In this document: piece after piece, positions 25,045-34,701 of the stretch
Numbering within the stretch: position 1 is the stretch's first letter
Layout of the letters: each line of letters begins with the position of its first letter
Source of the DNA: Mesorhizobium sp. Root102
Lineage (GTDB): Bacteria; Pseudomonadota; Alphaproteobacteria; Rhizobiales; Rhizobiaceae
Direction: 5' to 3'
DNA length: 64,000 nucleotides
Assembly: GCF_001425625.1 (NCBI RefSeq)
Contig: NZ_LMCP01000023.1
Span: 208,487-272,486, forward strand
Program-made: the position numbers and the translations under genes
The notes under the pieces: generated by a model
Database searches by the model: none
What the model was told of the DNA's origin: nothing
Seen by the model: the letters and a program-made list of their open reading frames with translations, nothing else

Positions 25045-26406
25045 CTAGCACCCGATCTCCGCGCCCAGCCCCGTCATCAGGCCCATGAACTCGGGAAAAC
25101 TCGTCGCTATCATGGCCTGGTCGTCGATGGTAACAGGCTTTTCCGTGGCCAGCCCCATGACCAGAAAGCTCATGGCGATGCGGTGGTCGAGATGGGTCTG
25201 CACGGTCGTGTCCTGGCCGTTGGGATGGCCGCCGAGGCCCTTGCCGCCCGGTCTGCCGCGCACGGCAAGCGAAGCCTCGCCCTCGGTGCAGTCGACGCCG
25301 TTGAGATTCAGTCCGTTGGCGACGGCCGACAGCCGGTCGGATTCTTTCACCCGCAGCTCCTCCAGCCCCTGCATCAGCGTTTCGCCCTCGGCGAAGCTGG
25401 CGGCGACGGCGAGCACGGGGTACTCGTCGATCATCGACGGCGCCCGCTCGGGCGGCACGGTGACGCCCTTGAGTTCTGAGTAGCGCACGCGCAGGTCGGC
25501 GACATCCTCGCCGCCGGCATAGCGCGGGTTGAGGATGTCGATCTTGCCGCCCATCTCCTGCAGCGTCAAAAGCAGGCCGGTGCGGGTCGGGTTCATCAGC
25601 ACGTTTTCGATGACAATGTCCGAACCCGGCACGATCAGTGCCGCCACCAGCGGGAAGCCGGCCGAGGACGGGTCGCCCGGTACCGCGATCGTCTGGCCGA
25701 TCAGCTTGCCCTGGCCTTCGATGAAGATGTGGCGCACGCCGCGCTCGTCAGTCTCGACCGACAGATTGGCGCCGAAGCCTTTCAACATCTTTTCGGTATG
25801 GTCGCGCGTCATGACAGGTTCGATCACGGTGGTGATGCCCGGCGTGTTCAGCCCGGCGAGCAGCACCGCCGACTTCACCTGCGCCGAGGCCATCGGCACA
25901 CGATAGGTGATCGGGGCGGCGTGCTTTGGTCCACGCAGCGTGATCGGCATGCGGTCGCCCGGCGTCGTCTTCAGCACCTGCACGCCCATCTGGCGCAAGG
26001 GTTCCAGCACGCGGCCCATCGGTCGGCCCGACAGCGAGGCGTCGCCGATGAAGGTGGTTTGCATGTCATAGGTGCCGACCAGGCCCATGGTCAGCCGCGA
26101 GCCGGTGCCGGCATTGCCGAAATCGAGCGGACCTTCCGGCTGCAGCAGCGCGCCATTGCCGGTGCCGCGGATCACCCATTCCGCACCGCGTTTTTCTATA
26201 TGCGCACCCATCGCCTTCATGGCGGCACCCGTGCGCATCACGTCCTCGCCTTCGAGCAGGCCGGTGATGCGGGTCTCGCCGGAGGCGAGGCCGCCGAACA
26301 TGAAGGAGCGGTGCGAGATCGACTTGTCGCCCGGCACGCGAGCGGTGCCGGATAGGGCCTGGGATCTGCGGGCGGTGGCCGGCTTGGGGGCGGCGGCGTG
26401 AGACAT
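25045..26406 (-). CDS. aroA: EPSP synthase (class II, CP4-like)
   Basis: The 453-residue enzyme joins shikimate-3-phosphate and PEP in the aromatic amino-acid pathway. It is a class II protein very similar to the sequence I recall for Agrobacterium CP4: GDKSISHRSFMFGGLASGE near 26-44, SAQVKSAVLLAGLNTPGIT near 170, and EELRVKESDRLSAVANG near 345. Residue 100, in DFGNAGTGSRLTMG, is Gly, whereas CP4 carries the Ala associated with glyphosate tolerance. The N-terminus MSHAAAPKPATARRS also matches CP4 with no gap. It is followed by cmk and rpsA. Confidence 0.97.
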   Translation of the reverse strand: MSHAAAPKPATARRSQALSGTARVPGDKSISHRSFMFGGLASGETRITGLLEGEDVMRTGAAMKAMGAHIEKRGAEWVIRGTGNGALLQPEGPLDFGNAGTGSRLTMGLVGTYDMQTTFIGDASLSGRPMGRVLEPLRQMGVQVLKTTPGDRMPITLRGPKHAAPITYRVPMASAQVKSAVLLAGLNTPGITTVIEPVMTRDHTEKMLKGFGANLSVETDERGVRHIFIEGQGKLIGQTIAVPGDPSSAGFPLVAALIVPGSDIVIENVLMNPTRTGLLLTLQEMGGKIDILNPRYAGGEDVADLRVRYSELKGVTVPPERAPSMIDEYPVLAVAASFAEGETLMQGLEELRVKESDRLSAVANGLNLNGVDCTEGEASLAVRGRPGGKGLGGHPNGQDTTVQTHLDHRIAMSFLVMGLATEKPVTIDDQAMIATSFPEFMGLMTGLGAEIGC

Positions 26407-26555
26407 GGAATTTCCCTAGACGGAATGCCGGCGGGCCGGCGCTTTTCATTTGTTGCGGCGGTCTCGTATCACGGCGGGCCGAAATGGTCATCCCCATGGT
26501 CGTCACTTGACGCGAGGCCTTCCAATGCATGGTTTTGTGACGCCGGCTTTTCGCT

Positions 26556-26584
26556 TTGACAGCGCTGCAAACTGTGGTTAAGGG
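26556..26584 (+). promoter_or_regulatory. Probable sigma-70 type promoter of the TIGR02300 gene
   Basis: TTGACA at 26556-26561, a 17-base spacer and TAAGGG at 26579-26584 fit a housekeeping promoter about 30 bases before the GTG start. The -10 box is weak. Confidence 0.4.
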
Positions 26585-26612
26585 GACCACTCTTTTATTG
26601 ACGAGGCTTGCC

Positions 26613-27002
26613 GTGGCAAAAACCGAACTTGGCACAAAACGTATCGACCCGGAGACGGGCCGAAAATTCTACGACCTGAACAAGGACCCGATCGTCTCGC
26701 CCTACACCGGCAAGACCTATCCGCGTTCCTATTTCGAGGAAGGCAAGATTGCCGCCCTCGAGGAGGAAGAGGAAGTGGCCGAGAAGGAAGTGGACGCCGA
26801 GGACGAAGAGGGCGTTGAGGTCGTCTCGCTCGAAGAGGCGGACGAGGACGTCAAGGCCGACGATCTTCCCGATCTCGGCGATGACGAGGACGATGTCGAC
26901 CTCGGCGACGACGAGGATGACACTTTCCTTGCCGAGGAAGAGGAAGAAGATGACGACGTCGCCGACATGATCGGCGTTGGCGACGATGACGACGAGGTCT
27001 GA
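26613..27002 (+). CDS. TIGR02300 family acidic protein
   Basis: The 129-residue protein has a conserved basic head (AKTELGTKRIDPETGRKFYD, then NKDPIVSPYTGKTYPRSYF) and an extremely acidic tail of Glu/Asp from about residue 50 to the end. This is the layout of the alphaproteobacterial TIGR02300 family, whose function is unknown. The GTG at 26613 is chosen because it gives the family N-terminus and has GAGG upstream; the frame is open to 26556, which overlaps the promoter. It lies just before the tRNA gene. Confidence 0.88.
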   Translation: MAKTELGTKRIDPETGRKFYDLNKDPIVSPYTGKTYPRSYFEEGKIAALEEEEEVAEKEVDAEDEEGVEVVSLEEADEDVKADDLPDLGDDEDDVDLGDDEDDTFLAEEEEEDDDVADMIGVGDDDDEV

Positions 27003-27174
27003 TCGGCCTTGAAAGCGGGCGTTTGCAGGCTTTCGTGGCCCGTGAAGAAAAAGCGGCTCTCGAAGGCTTGATATCTGAGAAAGGCGGGGTTAGAAGCCGC
27101 CTGCACTAACGGCACGGTCTCTAACCCGCGCCGGATCTCTTCGCCGGAAACGGCGCCGGCTGACTGCCGGAAGT

Positions 27175-27250
<76 letters not shown>

Positions 27251-27606
27251 AACAGTCTTCCGCATCGCGGCACGTCTGTGGACGCCCGATAATACTGCGA
27301 CATTTCCGTCGGTTAGCGCGCTTGTTTTCAAATTGCGTGGACGTGAGACGGTCGTTTCCGCTTCATTCCCGCGATTTTAGGAGGGCCGTCTCTGTGGCCC
27401 GCTTTCCGCGTCCACTTAAATTCCAAGATGATGGTTGGTGCATCGCGCTGATGCTTGGCCGATGCAGGGAAACCGAGCGCCCGAGGCGACGACTACTCGC
27501 CGACGGAAACACCAGGGGCCAGTGATTTATGTTGTGTGTGAGCGTGAGTGCCCGCGAACTCGAACGACAAGTGCTCGGGTAAAACGAGAGATGGAACTTC
27601 TGGATG
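27251..27606. other. Gene-free stretch after tRNA-Ala
   Basis: No credible coding frame, RNA gene or terminator is visible in this 356-base stretch. It marks the transition from core chromosome to mobile-element remnants. I looked for a second copy of the tRNA 3' end in the rest of the window and saw none. Confidence 0.6.
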
Positions 27607-28083
27607 CTAGTGGCTCAGAGCCGATTTCTGCTCTGACCATGCAAGCGGCAGATCGATCGAGCGTGCCAATCGTTGCGCCGATAAATCGATTGGCTGACTG
27701 CCTGTGAGAATCGCCTCGACAATCGTTGGCGACAGGAACGCCAGCGGCAGGATGCGGCTGATGTCGGCACGATGCACACCGCATTGTCTGGCGACCTCCG
27801 CGATGCTTCGATCCGCACCGTCGGTCAGCTTGCCCAGATAAAAATGCGCTTTCGCGATGAGGTCGACCAGGTTCGAATCTGGTGTTCGAACCTGCACATG
27901 ATTGTCGATTACCAAGCGGGTCTCGACGCCGCGGCGCTTGATGGAGATTGGGAGATCGATCTCGAATAGCGATTGGCGACCATCTGCACCTTCGCTGCTC
28001 AATCCAATGTTGCTGATTGGCGGCGAACCGCCGAGCAGCATTGCGACGAGGGCCCGGCGGTCGATCTTGAAGCTAACCTTCAT
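27607..28083 (-). pseudogene. C-terminal helix-turn-helix part of a serine-recombinase-type protein
   Basis: The reverse frame from ATG at 28083 encodes 158 residues. Its second half (LTDGADRSIAEVARQCGVHR, then RILPLAFLSPTIVEAILTG, then LARSIDLPLAWSEQ) matches the C-terminal DNA-binding tail of large serine recombinases common in rhizobia. The catalytic resolvase domain and zinc ribbon are absent. It may be a remnant or a stand-alone accessory protein. It abuts an IS110 fragment on the other strand, which suggests the IS cut it off. Confidence 0.55.
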
Positions 28084-28109
28084 CGCGCCAACTTCGATTT
28101 TGCGGATAA

Positions 28110-28610
28110 TCGCTTGAGGAGTTTGTTCTGCTGGACCGGATCTACCAGATGACTGGCCGGATCGACGCACTGAAGAAGAAGATCGATGCTCTATCGAGGG
28201 AAGCTGAGGGATCTCGGCGCTTGCAAACCATGCCCGGCGTTGGCCCCATCGCCGCACTGGCGATCGAAACCTTCGCGCCGCCGATGGAGACGTTCAGAAG
28301 CGGCCGTGACTTCGCCGCCTGGCTCGGGCTCGTTCCGTTGCAGAAATCGACCGGCGGCAAGCAACGACTAGGAAAAACCTCGAAGATGGGCCAATGCGAT
28401 ATTCGACGCCTGCTCATCATTGGAGCGATGGCTGTGGTTCGATGGGCGTCCCGGAAGGGCGCGCCCGAGAGCTCCTGGCTCGCGCGCATGATGGCGAAGA
28501 AGCCGCGCATGCTCGTGGCCATTGCGCTGGCCAACAAGATGGCGCGTGGCATTTGGGCCATGCTGACGAAGGAAGAGGATTACCGGAATCCGGCAACGGT
28601 GCCTGCATGA
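28110..28610 (+). pseudogene. IS110-family transposase, C-terminal fragment
   Basis: The frame opens after TAA at 28107 and encodes EEFVLLDRIYQMTGRIDALK, then LQTMPGVGPIAALAIETFAP, FAAWLGLVPLQKSTGGKQRL and KTSKMGQCDIRRLLIIGAMA. This is the Transposase_20 half of an IS110 transposase. The N-terminal DEDD catalytic domain is missing, so it is inactive. The remnant sits tail-to-tail with the recombinase fragment. Confidence 0.75.
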
Positions 28611-28838
28611 GCATTCAGCAGGACACCTGAAGCCGGTCCGTCGGAGATGTGAGGAAGGCCTGAACCGCATGGGCAAATGATCGATCAGATCGGGATTAGG
28701 AAACCAGAATGACGCACCGAGCCTCGCGCTCGCTTTCTAGATTTGGACCTGATCCGCGCATCACCATACCGGCCTGCGGCATGTCATGGCCGCAATTCAA
28801 GGCCTGACACAAGACCGCACTCGATCACGTTCAAAGGT

Positions 28839-29117
28839 TCAAAATCTTCCTTGCAAAACGGCTGGCATCCACACAAGAGTCATATATCTGGCCCGCTGCA
28901 CTGCCCATTCATCGTTCTGTTCGAGCAGGATTGCGCCGACGAGGCGCACGATCGCATCGTCGTTCGGGAAGATTCCGACGACCTCGGTGCGCCGCTTGAT
29001 CTCGCCGTTGAGACGCTCGATCGGATTCGTCGAGTGGAGCTTGGCGCGATGTTCCTTCGGGAAGGTCATGTAGGCCAGCACGTCGGGCTCGGCGTCGTCC
29101 ATGATTGTCCAAAGCAC
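28839..29117 (-). pseudogene. IS256-family transposase, C-terminal fragment
   Basis: The 92-codon reverse frame contains DVLAYMTFPKEHRAKLHSTN, PIERLNGEIKRRTEVVGIFP and VGAILLEQNDEWAVQRARYM, the hallmark C-terminal end of IS256/Mutator transposases. The first two thirds of the gene are missing. About 235 bases upstream (29118-29352) hold no convincing gene. Confidence 0.75.
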
Positions 29118-29352
29118 GGTCGAGAATGTTCTTCGATTGTGACGCGACCCGCTGCTCTATGGCTGCCGGCTAGAACCATGAAGTGCGCCAGGAAGGGATC
29201 GGCCATGCTCACCTGCGAGGGATAAGCGGCTTTTGGTATCTGTTTCATGGTCGCCTACGACGAACTGCCGAGTTCAGCGATTGGAACGAAGATGAATTAC
29301 CAGCGTTCTAAGCGGCGGTGCCAAGAACCAATCGCCATGGGAGGGGTCGGCG

Positions 29353-31251
29353 TTGCAGTTAGGCGGGGGTAGCGACAAGCTCGCAGAGCGTCTAGACGAA
29401 CTCAGCGCACTTTACGTGCTGACGGATCGACTGTACCGGGCAAAGTCGAGCCACGAAGCTTCTGAAGCCGGTTTGGATGCCATTCGTGACGGCCTAGGGT
29501 GCCGTCGCGCTTCCATGTTGCTCTTCGATGAAGCCGGAGTGATGCGCTTCGTAGCCTGGCGGGGCTTATCCGAAAGTTACAGAAAGGCCCTTGAAGGGCA
29601 CTCGCCTTGGGCCGTGGGCGGACGCAACGCCGATGCCATCTTTGTTTCGGACATCGCTGAAACGGATGAACCTGCCGCCGTCAAAGAGATGATTGCCCGC
29701 GAAGGCATCGTTGGTTTGGCGTTCATTCCATTGACAGTGCAAGGCGAAGTGGTGGGGAAATTCATGACCTACTATGAACGCAGGCATGCGTTTGCCAGCC
29801 ACGAGATCGATCTCGCTACGACAATTGCCAGACAGATTGGCTTTTATCTTGAGCGGACGCGGGCAGAACAGGCCCGAAAAATTGCCGAAGAAGAGTTGCG
29901 AGGATCCGAGCAACAGTTTCGCCTTATGTCGGAACACGCTCCGGTGATGATCTGGACATGCGACGCTTTGGGCAAGTGCACAAATCTGAACATGATGCTT
30001 CGGGAGTTCTGGGGCGTCGAGACCGAGGATGTCCCGACGTTCAATTGGCACCCAACCATTCATCCAGATGATGCTGCCGAAATTGGGGCCCGGATGATGC
30101 AAGCTTTGTCTACGCAGACAGCCGCCTCGGTCCAGGGTCGCTACAGAAATCGCAAGGGGGAGTACCGCGTTCTGCTCACAACTGCTCGTCCCCACTTCTC
30201 CGCAAGTGGCATATTCCGCGGGTTGATCGGGGTAAATGTCGACGTCACGGAACGTGACCAGGCAGACATGGCGATGCGCCACAGTGAGGAACGGTTTCGA
30301 TCAGCCGTAGAGGCGGCCCCAAGCGGCATGGTGATGACAGACGAGGACGGGCGCATCGTTCTCGTCAATCTTCATGCCGAAACTCTGTTTGGCTATGGGC
30401 GAGAGGAGATGGTGGGGCAAGGCATCGAGATGCTGGTCCCCGACCGCTCTCGTAGCTCCCACCCGGTTTTTCGCCAAGGGTATGGGAGTTTCCCGCAGGC
30501 ACGCCCAATGGGTGCGGGCAGGGATCTCTATGCGCGACGGAAAGATGGAAAAGAGGTGCCGGTTGAGATTGGACTCAGCCCAATTCAGACGAGCGAAGGA
30601 ATGATGGCGCTCGCCTCTGTGGTGGATATCAGCGAACGACGGCGGTCGGAGGCACAAAGAGAACTGCTGATGGCCGAGCTCAACCATCGTGTGAAGAACA
30701 CTCTGGCGGTAGTCCAGGGTATTGCTCATCAGACGTTCAGAGGAACGCAGGCCACTGATGCTCATGCCGCGTTCGAAGGCCGTCTCATGGCCCTTTCGGC
30801 AGCGCACAACATCCTCACGCAGACCAGTTGGGAGCATGCATCATTGGACCAAATTGTTTGCGACAGCCTTCAGATTCGAGGTGCGTTCTCGAACCGGGTT
30901 TCGACAACTGGGCCTGCAATTCTGTTGCAGCCCAACCAGGCTCTTTCCCTAGCGCTCGCCTTCCATGAATTGCTGACCAACGCAGTGAAGTACGGCGCTC
31001 TTTCAAACGATGCCGGCACAATTTCCGTCGAGTGGTTTCGCACCGACGAACCCAAGCCAAGGCTCAAGCTGGTCTGGAGCGAACTCGGTGGGCCCACAGT
31101 TTCGTCTCCGACCCGGCGAGGCTTTGGCTCCCGCCTTATCGAGCGGGGCTTGGCGGCAGATCTCGAGGCCGAGGTCGCGATGGAGTTCCAACCTCAGGGC
31201 CTCGTCTGCAGGATCGATGCCCCCCTGCCAGAAGGAATACTCCCCCAATGA
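29353..31251 (+). CDS. GAF-PAS-PAS sensor histidine kinase of the HWE family
   Basis: The 632-residue soluble kinase has a GAF domain (about residues 20-170), two PAS domains (about 185-300 and 310-435) and an HWE kinase core: the phosphorylated His in ELNHRVKNTLAVVQGIAHQ near residue 447, HELLTNAVKYGAL near 540 and a C-terminal GFGSRLIERGL G-box. It has no membrane segment, so it senses an internal signal such as redox state, light or a small ligand. It starts at TTG 29353 after a GGAGGGG sequence. The response-regulator gene overlaps its stop (ATGA), so they form one unit. Confidence 0.9.
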   Translation: MQLGGGSDKLAERLDELSALYVLTDRLYRAKSSHEASEAGLDAIRDGLGCRRASMLLFDEAGVMRFVAWRGLSESYRKALEGHSPWAVGGRNADAIFVSDIAETDEPAAVKEMIAREGIVGLAFIPLTVQGEVVGKFMTYYERRHAFASHEIDLATTIARQIGFYLERTRAEQARKIAEEELRGSEQQFRLMSEHAPVMIWTCDALGKCTNLNMMLREFWGVETEDVPTFNWHPTIHPDDAAEIGARMMQALSTQTAASVQGRYRNRKGEYRVLLTTARPHFSASGIFRGLIGVNVDVTERDQADMAMRHSEERFRSAVEAAPSGMVMTDEDGRIVLVNLHAETLFGYGREEMVGQGIEMLVPDRSRSSHPVFRQGYGSFPQARPMGAGRDLYARRKDGKEVPVEIGLSPIQTSEGMMALASVVDISERRRSEAQRELLMAELNHRVKNTLAVVQGIAHQTFRGTQATDAHAAFEGRLMALSAAHNILTQTSWEHASLDQIVCDSLQIRGAFSNRVSTTGPAILLQPNQALSLALAFHELLTNAVKYGALSNDAGTISVEWFRTDEPKPRLKLVWSELGGPTVSSPTRRGFGSRLIERGLAADLEAEVAMEFQPQGLVCRIDAPLPEGILPQ

Positions 31252-31604
31252 CAACACTGTCCGGCAAGCGCGTTCTAATCGTCGAAGACGAATCCCTGAT
31301 TGCCATGCTGGCCGAGGATTTTCTGATCGAGCTTGGGGCCACTGTTATCGGCCCTGCCACCTCCATCGACGATGCAATTGCGTTGATAGCAACTCAAGAA
31401 ATCGACGCGGCTGTCTTGGACCTAAATATACGTGGGGAGCGGAGCGACCGCGTTGCTGACGCCCTACGGCTGCGGGACATTCCGATTGTGTGTGCCACCG
31501 GATACGGACAGGGCGCGGCAGACTTCGCGAGAGGATCCGCCATTATAGCCAAACCGTATTCTAAGGAGAAGTTGGACCATTCGTTGCGGTTCGCTCTCGG
31601 ATGA
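31248..31604 (+). CDS. Single-domain response regulator
   Basis: The 118-residue protein is only a receiver domain: acidic pocket VLIVEDESLIAML near residues 9-21, phosphoacceptor Asp in AAVLDLNIRGE near 57, and the conserved Lys in IIAKPYSKEKL near 102. It has no output domain, so it acts by protein contact or as a phosphate relay for the HWE kinase encoded upstream, whose stop codon it overlaps by four bases. Confidence 0.9.
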   Translation: MTTLSGKRVLIVEDESLIAMLAEDFLIELGATVIGPATSIDDAIALIATQEIDAAVLDLNIRGERSDRVADALRLRDIPIVCATGYGQGAADFARGSAIIAKPYSKEKLDHSLRFALG

Positions 31605-31668
31605 GCCAGGCGGGGCTGGACTGTGCCGGGTAAGCGAGCGCGATGTTCTCGCGCAACCTTCGCTAAGA

Positions 31669-32373
31669 TCAAACATCTAGTCTGCCGTCCCGAAGGTTGA
31701 AAATCCTGTCAAAGCGATCGAAGATCTTCTCATCGTGGGTGACGGCGATGATTGCGGCGTCGCGTTCGACGGCCACTTTGCGCAAAAGATCCATGACGAT
31801 GCCGGCCCTCTTCGAATCGAGCGCCGCTGTCGGCTCATCAGCCAAAATGATGCGCGGTTTATTGGCGAGGGCCCGAGCGATCGCCACACGCTGCGCTTCG
31901 CCACCCGAGAGTTGTGCCGGCATCGAACCCCGACGGTTCCCTACTTCGAGATAGTCGAGCAGCTCCAGTGCCCGCAACCTAGCCTCACGCGGGTCGACCC
32001 CGGCCATTTGCAGAACCAGGGCCACGTTGTCGGTCGCGTCGAGAAAGGGCATCAGATTGTGGAACTGGAAGATGAATCCGATCTTGTCGAGCCGCAGACG
32101 TCTCAGGTTTGGCCGAACCCATCGGCCATCCCTTAGCACCACTTCGCCGTCTAGTTCCATGGACCCCGAGGACGGATCGAGGATGCAGCCGATGATGTTG
32201 AGCAGGGTTGTCTTGCCGGATCCCGAGGGTCCCAGCAGGGCAATGACTTCGCCTGCCTGGACGTCGAGTGATACATCGCGCAACGCATCGACGCGTGTTT
32301 CCCCCTCGCCAAAATGCTTCGACAGGTTCCTTAACCGGACAAGTGGGGGCTGGTTTGCTTTCTCGTCCGGCAC
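31669..32373 (-). CDS. ABC exporter ATP-binding protein (DevA/MacB type)
   Basis: This 234-residue ATPase of the lipoprotein-release/MacB/DevA group has Walker A LLGPSGSGKTTLLNIIG near residue 46, signature QLSGGEAQRVAIARALA near 150 and Walker B IILADEPTAALDS near 173. It is the last gene of a three-gene minus-strand operon (membrane fusion protein, FtsX-like permease, ATPase) separated from the permease by one base. Such systems export substrates or lipids across the envelope; the cargo is unknown. Confidence 0.9.
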   Translation of the reverse strand: MPDEKANQPPLVRLRNLSKHFGEGETRVDALRDVSLDVQAGEVIALLGPSGSGKTTLLNIIGCILDPSSGSMELDGEVVLRDGRWVRPNLRRLRLDKIGFIFQFHNLMPFLDATDNVALVLQMAGVDPREARLRALELLDYLEVGNRRGSMPAQLSGGEAQRVAIARALANKPRIILADEPTAALDSKRAGIVMDLLRKVAVERDAAIIAVTHDEKIFDRFDRIFNLRDGRLDV

Positions 32374-32374
32374 G

Positions 32375-33508
32375 CTAACCTCCGAGCGCCGTGGCGGGAT
32401 CTATCCTGAGGGCCGCGCGAACGCCGAGTGCGCTGGCCAGCAGACAGACAACGACGACGACCACGCCGAGTGCCAGGACGTTGTCAGGCTCGAGGACCAC
32501 CCGACGTGGGAAATAGTCCTTGATGCTGGCGATGAGCGTGGCGCCGATTGCAAACCCGATCAAACCGAGGGCCAGCGCCTGCTGCACGATCATGCCGATG
32601 ATGGTTCGGTCTGGTGCCCCGATGAGCTTCAGGGTTGCGATCTGCTTAAGCTTCTCCATCGTCATCGTGTAGATGATGAGCGCTATGACGACTGCGGAGA
32701 CTGCGAGCAGAAGCGATGTGAAAAGACCGATCTGCCGACGCGCCCGGTCGACTAGCGAGCGCGTAAGGATCAGTTCCTGTGCCTCCTGCGTCACCGCCGC
32801 CAGATGCTTCCACCGCCGTACAGTCTCGGCCACGGCATCTGGCGAAGCGTTGGGATGGAGGCGGGCGATGACGGCGTTGACCGTATCGCGGCCCGTGCCC
32901 CCAGTGCCGCGCGCCAGTTGGACGCGAGCTGCGGGCGGGGCAAGGTCGAACTGGAGTTTTTGCGCGTCCTGCAGGGCTATGTAGACTACCGGATCGCCGC
33001 CGGAACTGACTTGCTGGCGGGTCGATCCGACGACGGTGAAGGTGTCACGTCCGAGGCGAACTCGATCCCTTGGTACAAGCCCTGAAGAGCGGTCGGCGAC
33101 CATCTCGAAATGACTGCGGGCGATCGTGTGTCCTTCCTCGATCTCGGGTGGACCGCCCGGACGCGTCGGCTCATAGCCGATAACATAGAGCCTGAGCTTT
33201 CGGTCCTGGTATTCTGCCTCGACGGTCTGGTAGGTGATGCTGCCGGCGGCGACCACGCCGGCGATCCGGGCGATCGCCTCGCGTGTGTCGGCTGGTATAC
33301 GGGAGGCCTCGGCGAACGGACCGCGTGTGTTGGCTTCGACAACCCAAAGATCGACAGCTGGCGCGCGCGCGATGGTGAGCGCCTCGACGACAAGGCCCCT
33401 ATATATGCCAATCATTGCGAGGACCACGCCGAGAAGGAGGCCGAGCCCGACGCAGGTAAGCAGGAACCGGCCAAGACCGTGCCGGATATCGCGATAAGCG
33501 AGGTTCAA
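32375..33508 (-). CDS. FtsX-like ABC permease (DevC/MacB-type)
   Basis: The 377-residue inner-membrane protein has the layout of MacB/DevC permeases: one N-terminal helix (FLLTCVGLGLLLGVVLAMIG), a large periplasmic domain of about 230 residues, and three C-terminal helices around residues 265-365, with EKLKQIATLKLIGAPDRTII, the usual FtsX motif, between them. Its ATG overlaps the stop of the membrane fusion protein gene (ATGA). Confidence 0.88.
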   Translation of the reverse strand: MNLAYRDIRHGLGRFLLTCVGLGLLLGVVLAMIGIYRGLVVEALTIARAPAVDLWVVEANTRGPFAEASRIPADTREAIARIAGVVAAGSITYQTVEAEYQDRKLRLYVIGYEPTRPGGPPEIEEGHTIARSHFEMVADRSSGLVPRDRVRLGRDTFTVVGSTRQQVSSGGDPVVYIALQDAQKLQFDLAPPAARVQLARGTGGTGRDTVNAVIARLHPNASPDAVAETVRRWKHLAAVTQEAQELILTRSLVDRARRQIGLFTSLLLAVSAVVIALIIYTMTMEKLKQIATLKLIGAPDRTIIGMIVQQALALGLIGFAIGATLIASIKDYFPRRVVLEPDNVLALGVVVVVVCLLASALGVRAALRIDPATALGG

Positions 33509-34701
33509 TTTCCAACTGCCTCCGCCACGCGTGCAGAACGACCTTCCCGAAAGCCACTTGCGATCCGCGCGACGACGCTGGCGCCTTGGGGAAGTCCCGC
33601 GACGATCTCCAGTCTTGCATCTTCAGTCCGATGGCCGAAGCTGACGACGCGGGATCGCAGACGCCCAGATTCGACCGTCCAGACAGTGCCCTGCCGGCCG
33701 TCGAAACCTTGCACGGCCGCCTCGGGTACGAGCAGTGCCGTGTCGATCTTCGCAACCGTAATCCAGAACTCGACCTGCTCCCCGAGATAGACCCGCGGCG
33801 GCGGGTTATCCCCCTTGATGAAGACGCGCCGTTCCTCGGTAACCCTGTCGCTTTCAAGTCCGATTCGGACCACGCGTCCCGTGAACGCGTTCTGTGGACG
33901 CGAGCGCAGCCGCGCGTCCACGCGCTGACCTTCCTCGATGAAGCCTGCTCGCGCTTCGTCGACATGGGCAAGGCCCCAGTAGGTGTCGGCAGCTATCAAC
34001 GTGAAGATCGGATCGCCGGCTTTAACCACGGTACCAATCTCCTTGTGGCGGCTAACGACTATGGCGTCGAAGGGCGCAGTCAGCCTGCGGTGACGCAGCA
34101 TGGTTTCCTCGAACCGCAGTTGGGCGCCCGCATCGGCAAGTTGCGCTTGCGCGACGTCGACTTCGCTCGAAGCTACGGCGACGTCGGCTTCAGCGACGGC
34201 CTCATCCTTAAGCGCCTCCTCTGCGGACTGCCGAGACACCACGCTCTGCCCAGCAAGCGCCTGTCTGCGTGCATTTGCGTCCTTCTTCTGCGCCAGGATG
34301 GCTCGCGTCTTTCCCAAGTTGGCATTCGCCTTCTCGACGGTAGCATCGGCGACGAGCAAGGCAGCATTGGCCTTCTCCAACTTTGCCTGTTGCTCGCCCA
34401 GCGTCAGGCTTGCAAGCAGGTCGCCCTGTTTGACGCGATCACCCTCGTCGGCCTTCAGCTCCACCAGGGTCGCGCCGACCTCGAAGCCGATATCGGAACG
34501 GATCCGGGCCTCGACAGTGCCAAGCCCGAAGACACGGACGGGGACATCGTGTTCCTCCGCCACAACCTCAACGGCGACCGGGCGGTTGTTATAGAAGGCA
34601 TACGCTCCAAAGCCGGCCAAAATAACTATGGCCGCGACCAGCGGGTACAGGATCGCGGGCCTGCGCAACAAGGTTGCCGCCGATGTTCGATTTCCTTGCA
34701 T
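33505..34701 (-). CDS. HlyD-family periplasmic adaptor (DevB/MacA type)
   Basis: The 398-residue membrane fusion protein has an N-terminal anchor helix (YPLVAAIVILAGFGAYAFY near residues 19-37), a lipoyl/barrel-sandwich half near 65-100, a long coiled-coil hairpin near 100-190 rich in Ala, Glu and Lys, and a beta-barrel part (RLTAPFDAIVVSRHKEIGTVV near 205-225). It bridges the inner-membrane pump to an outer-membrane channel, which is not encoded nearby. Confidence 0.9.
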   Translation of the reverse strand: MQGNRTSAATLLRRPAILYPLVAAIVILAGFGAYAFYNNRPVAVEVVAEEHDVPVRVFGLGTVEARIRSDIGFEVGATLVELKADEGDRVKQGDLLASLTLGEQQAKLEKANAALLVADATVEKANANLGKTRAILAQKKDANARRQALAGQSVVSRQSAEEALKDEAVAEADVAVASSEVDVAQAQLADAGAQLRFEETMLRHRRLTAPFDAIVVSRHKEIGTVVKAGDPIFTLIAADTYWGLAHVDEARAGFIEEGQRVDARLRSRPQNAFTGRVVRIGLESDRVTEERRVFIKGDNPPPRVYLGEQVEFWITVAKIDTALLVPEAAVQGFDGRQGTVWTVESGRLRSRVVSFGHRTEDARLEIVAGLPQGASVVARIASGFREGRSARVAEAVGN

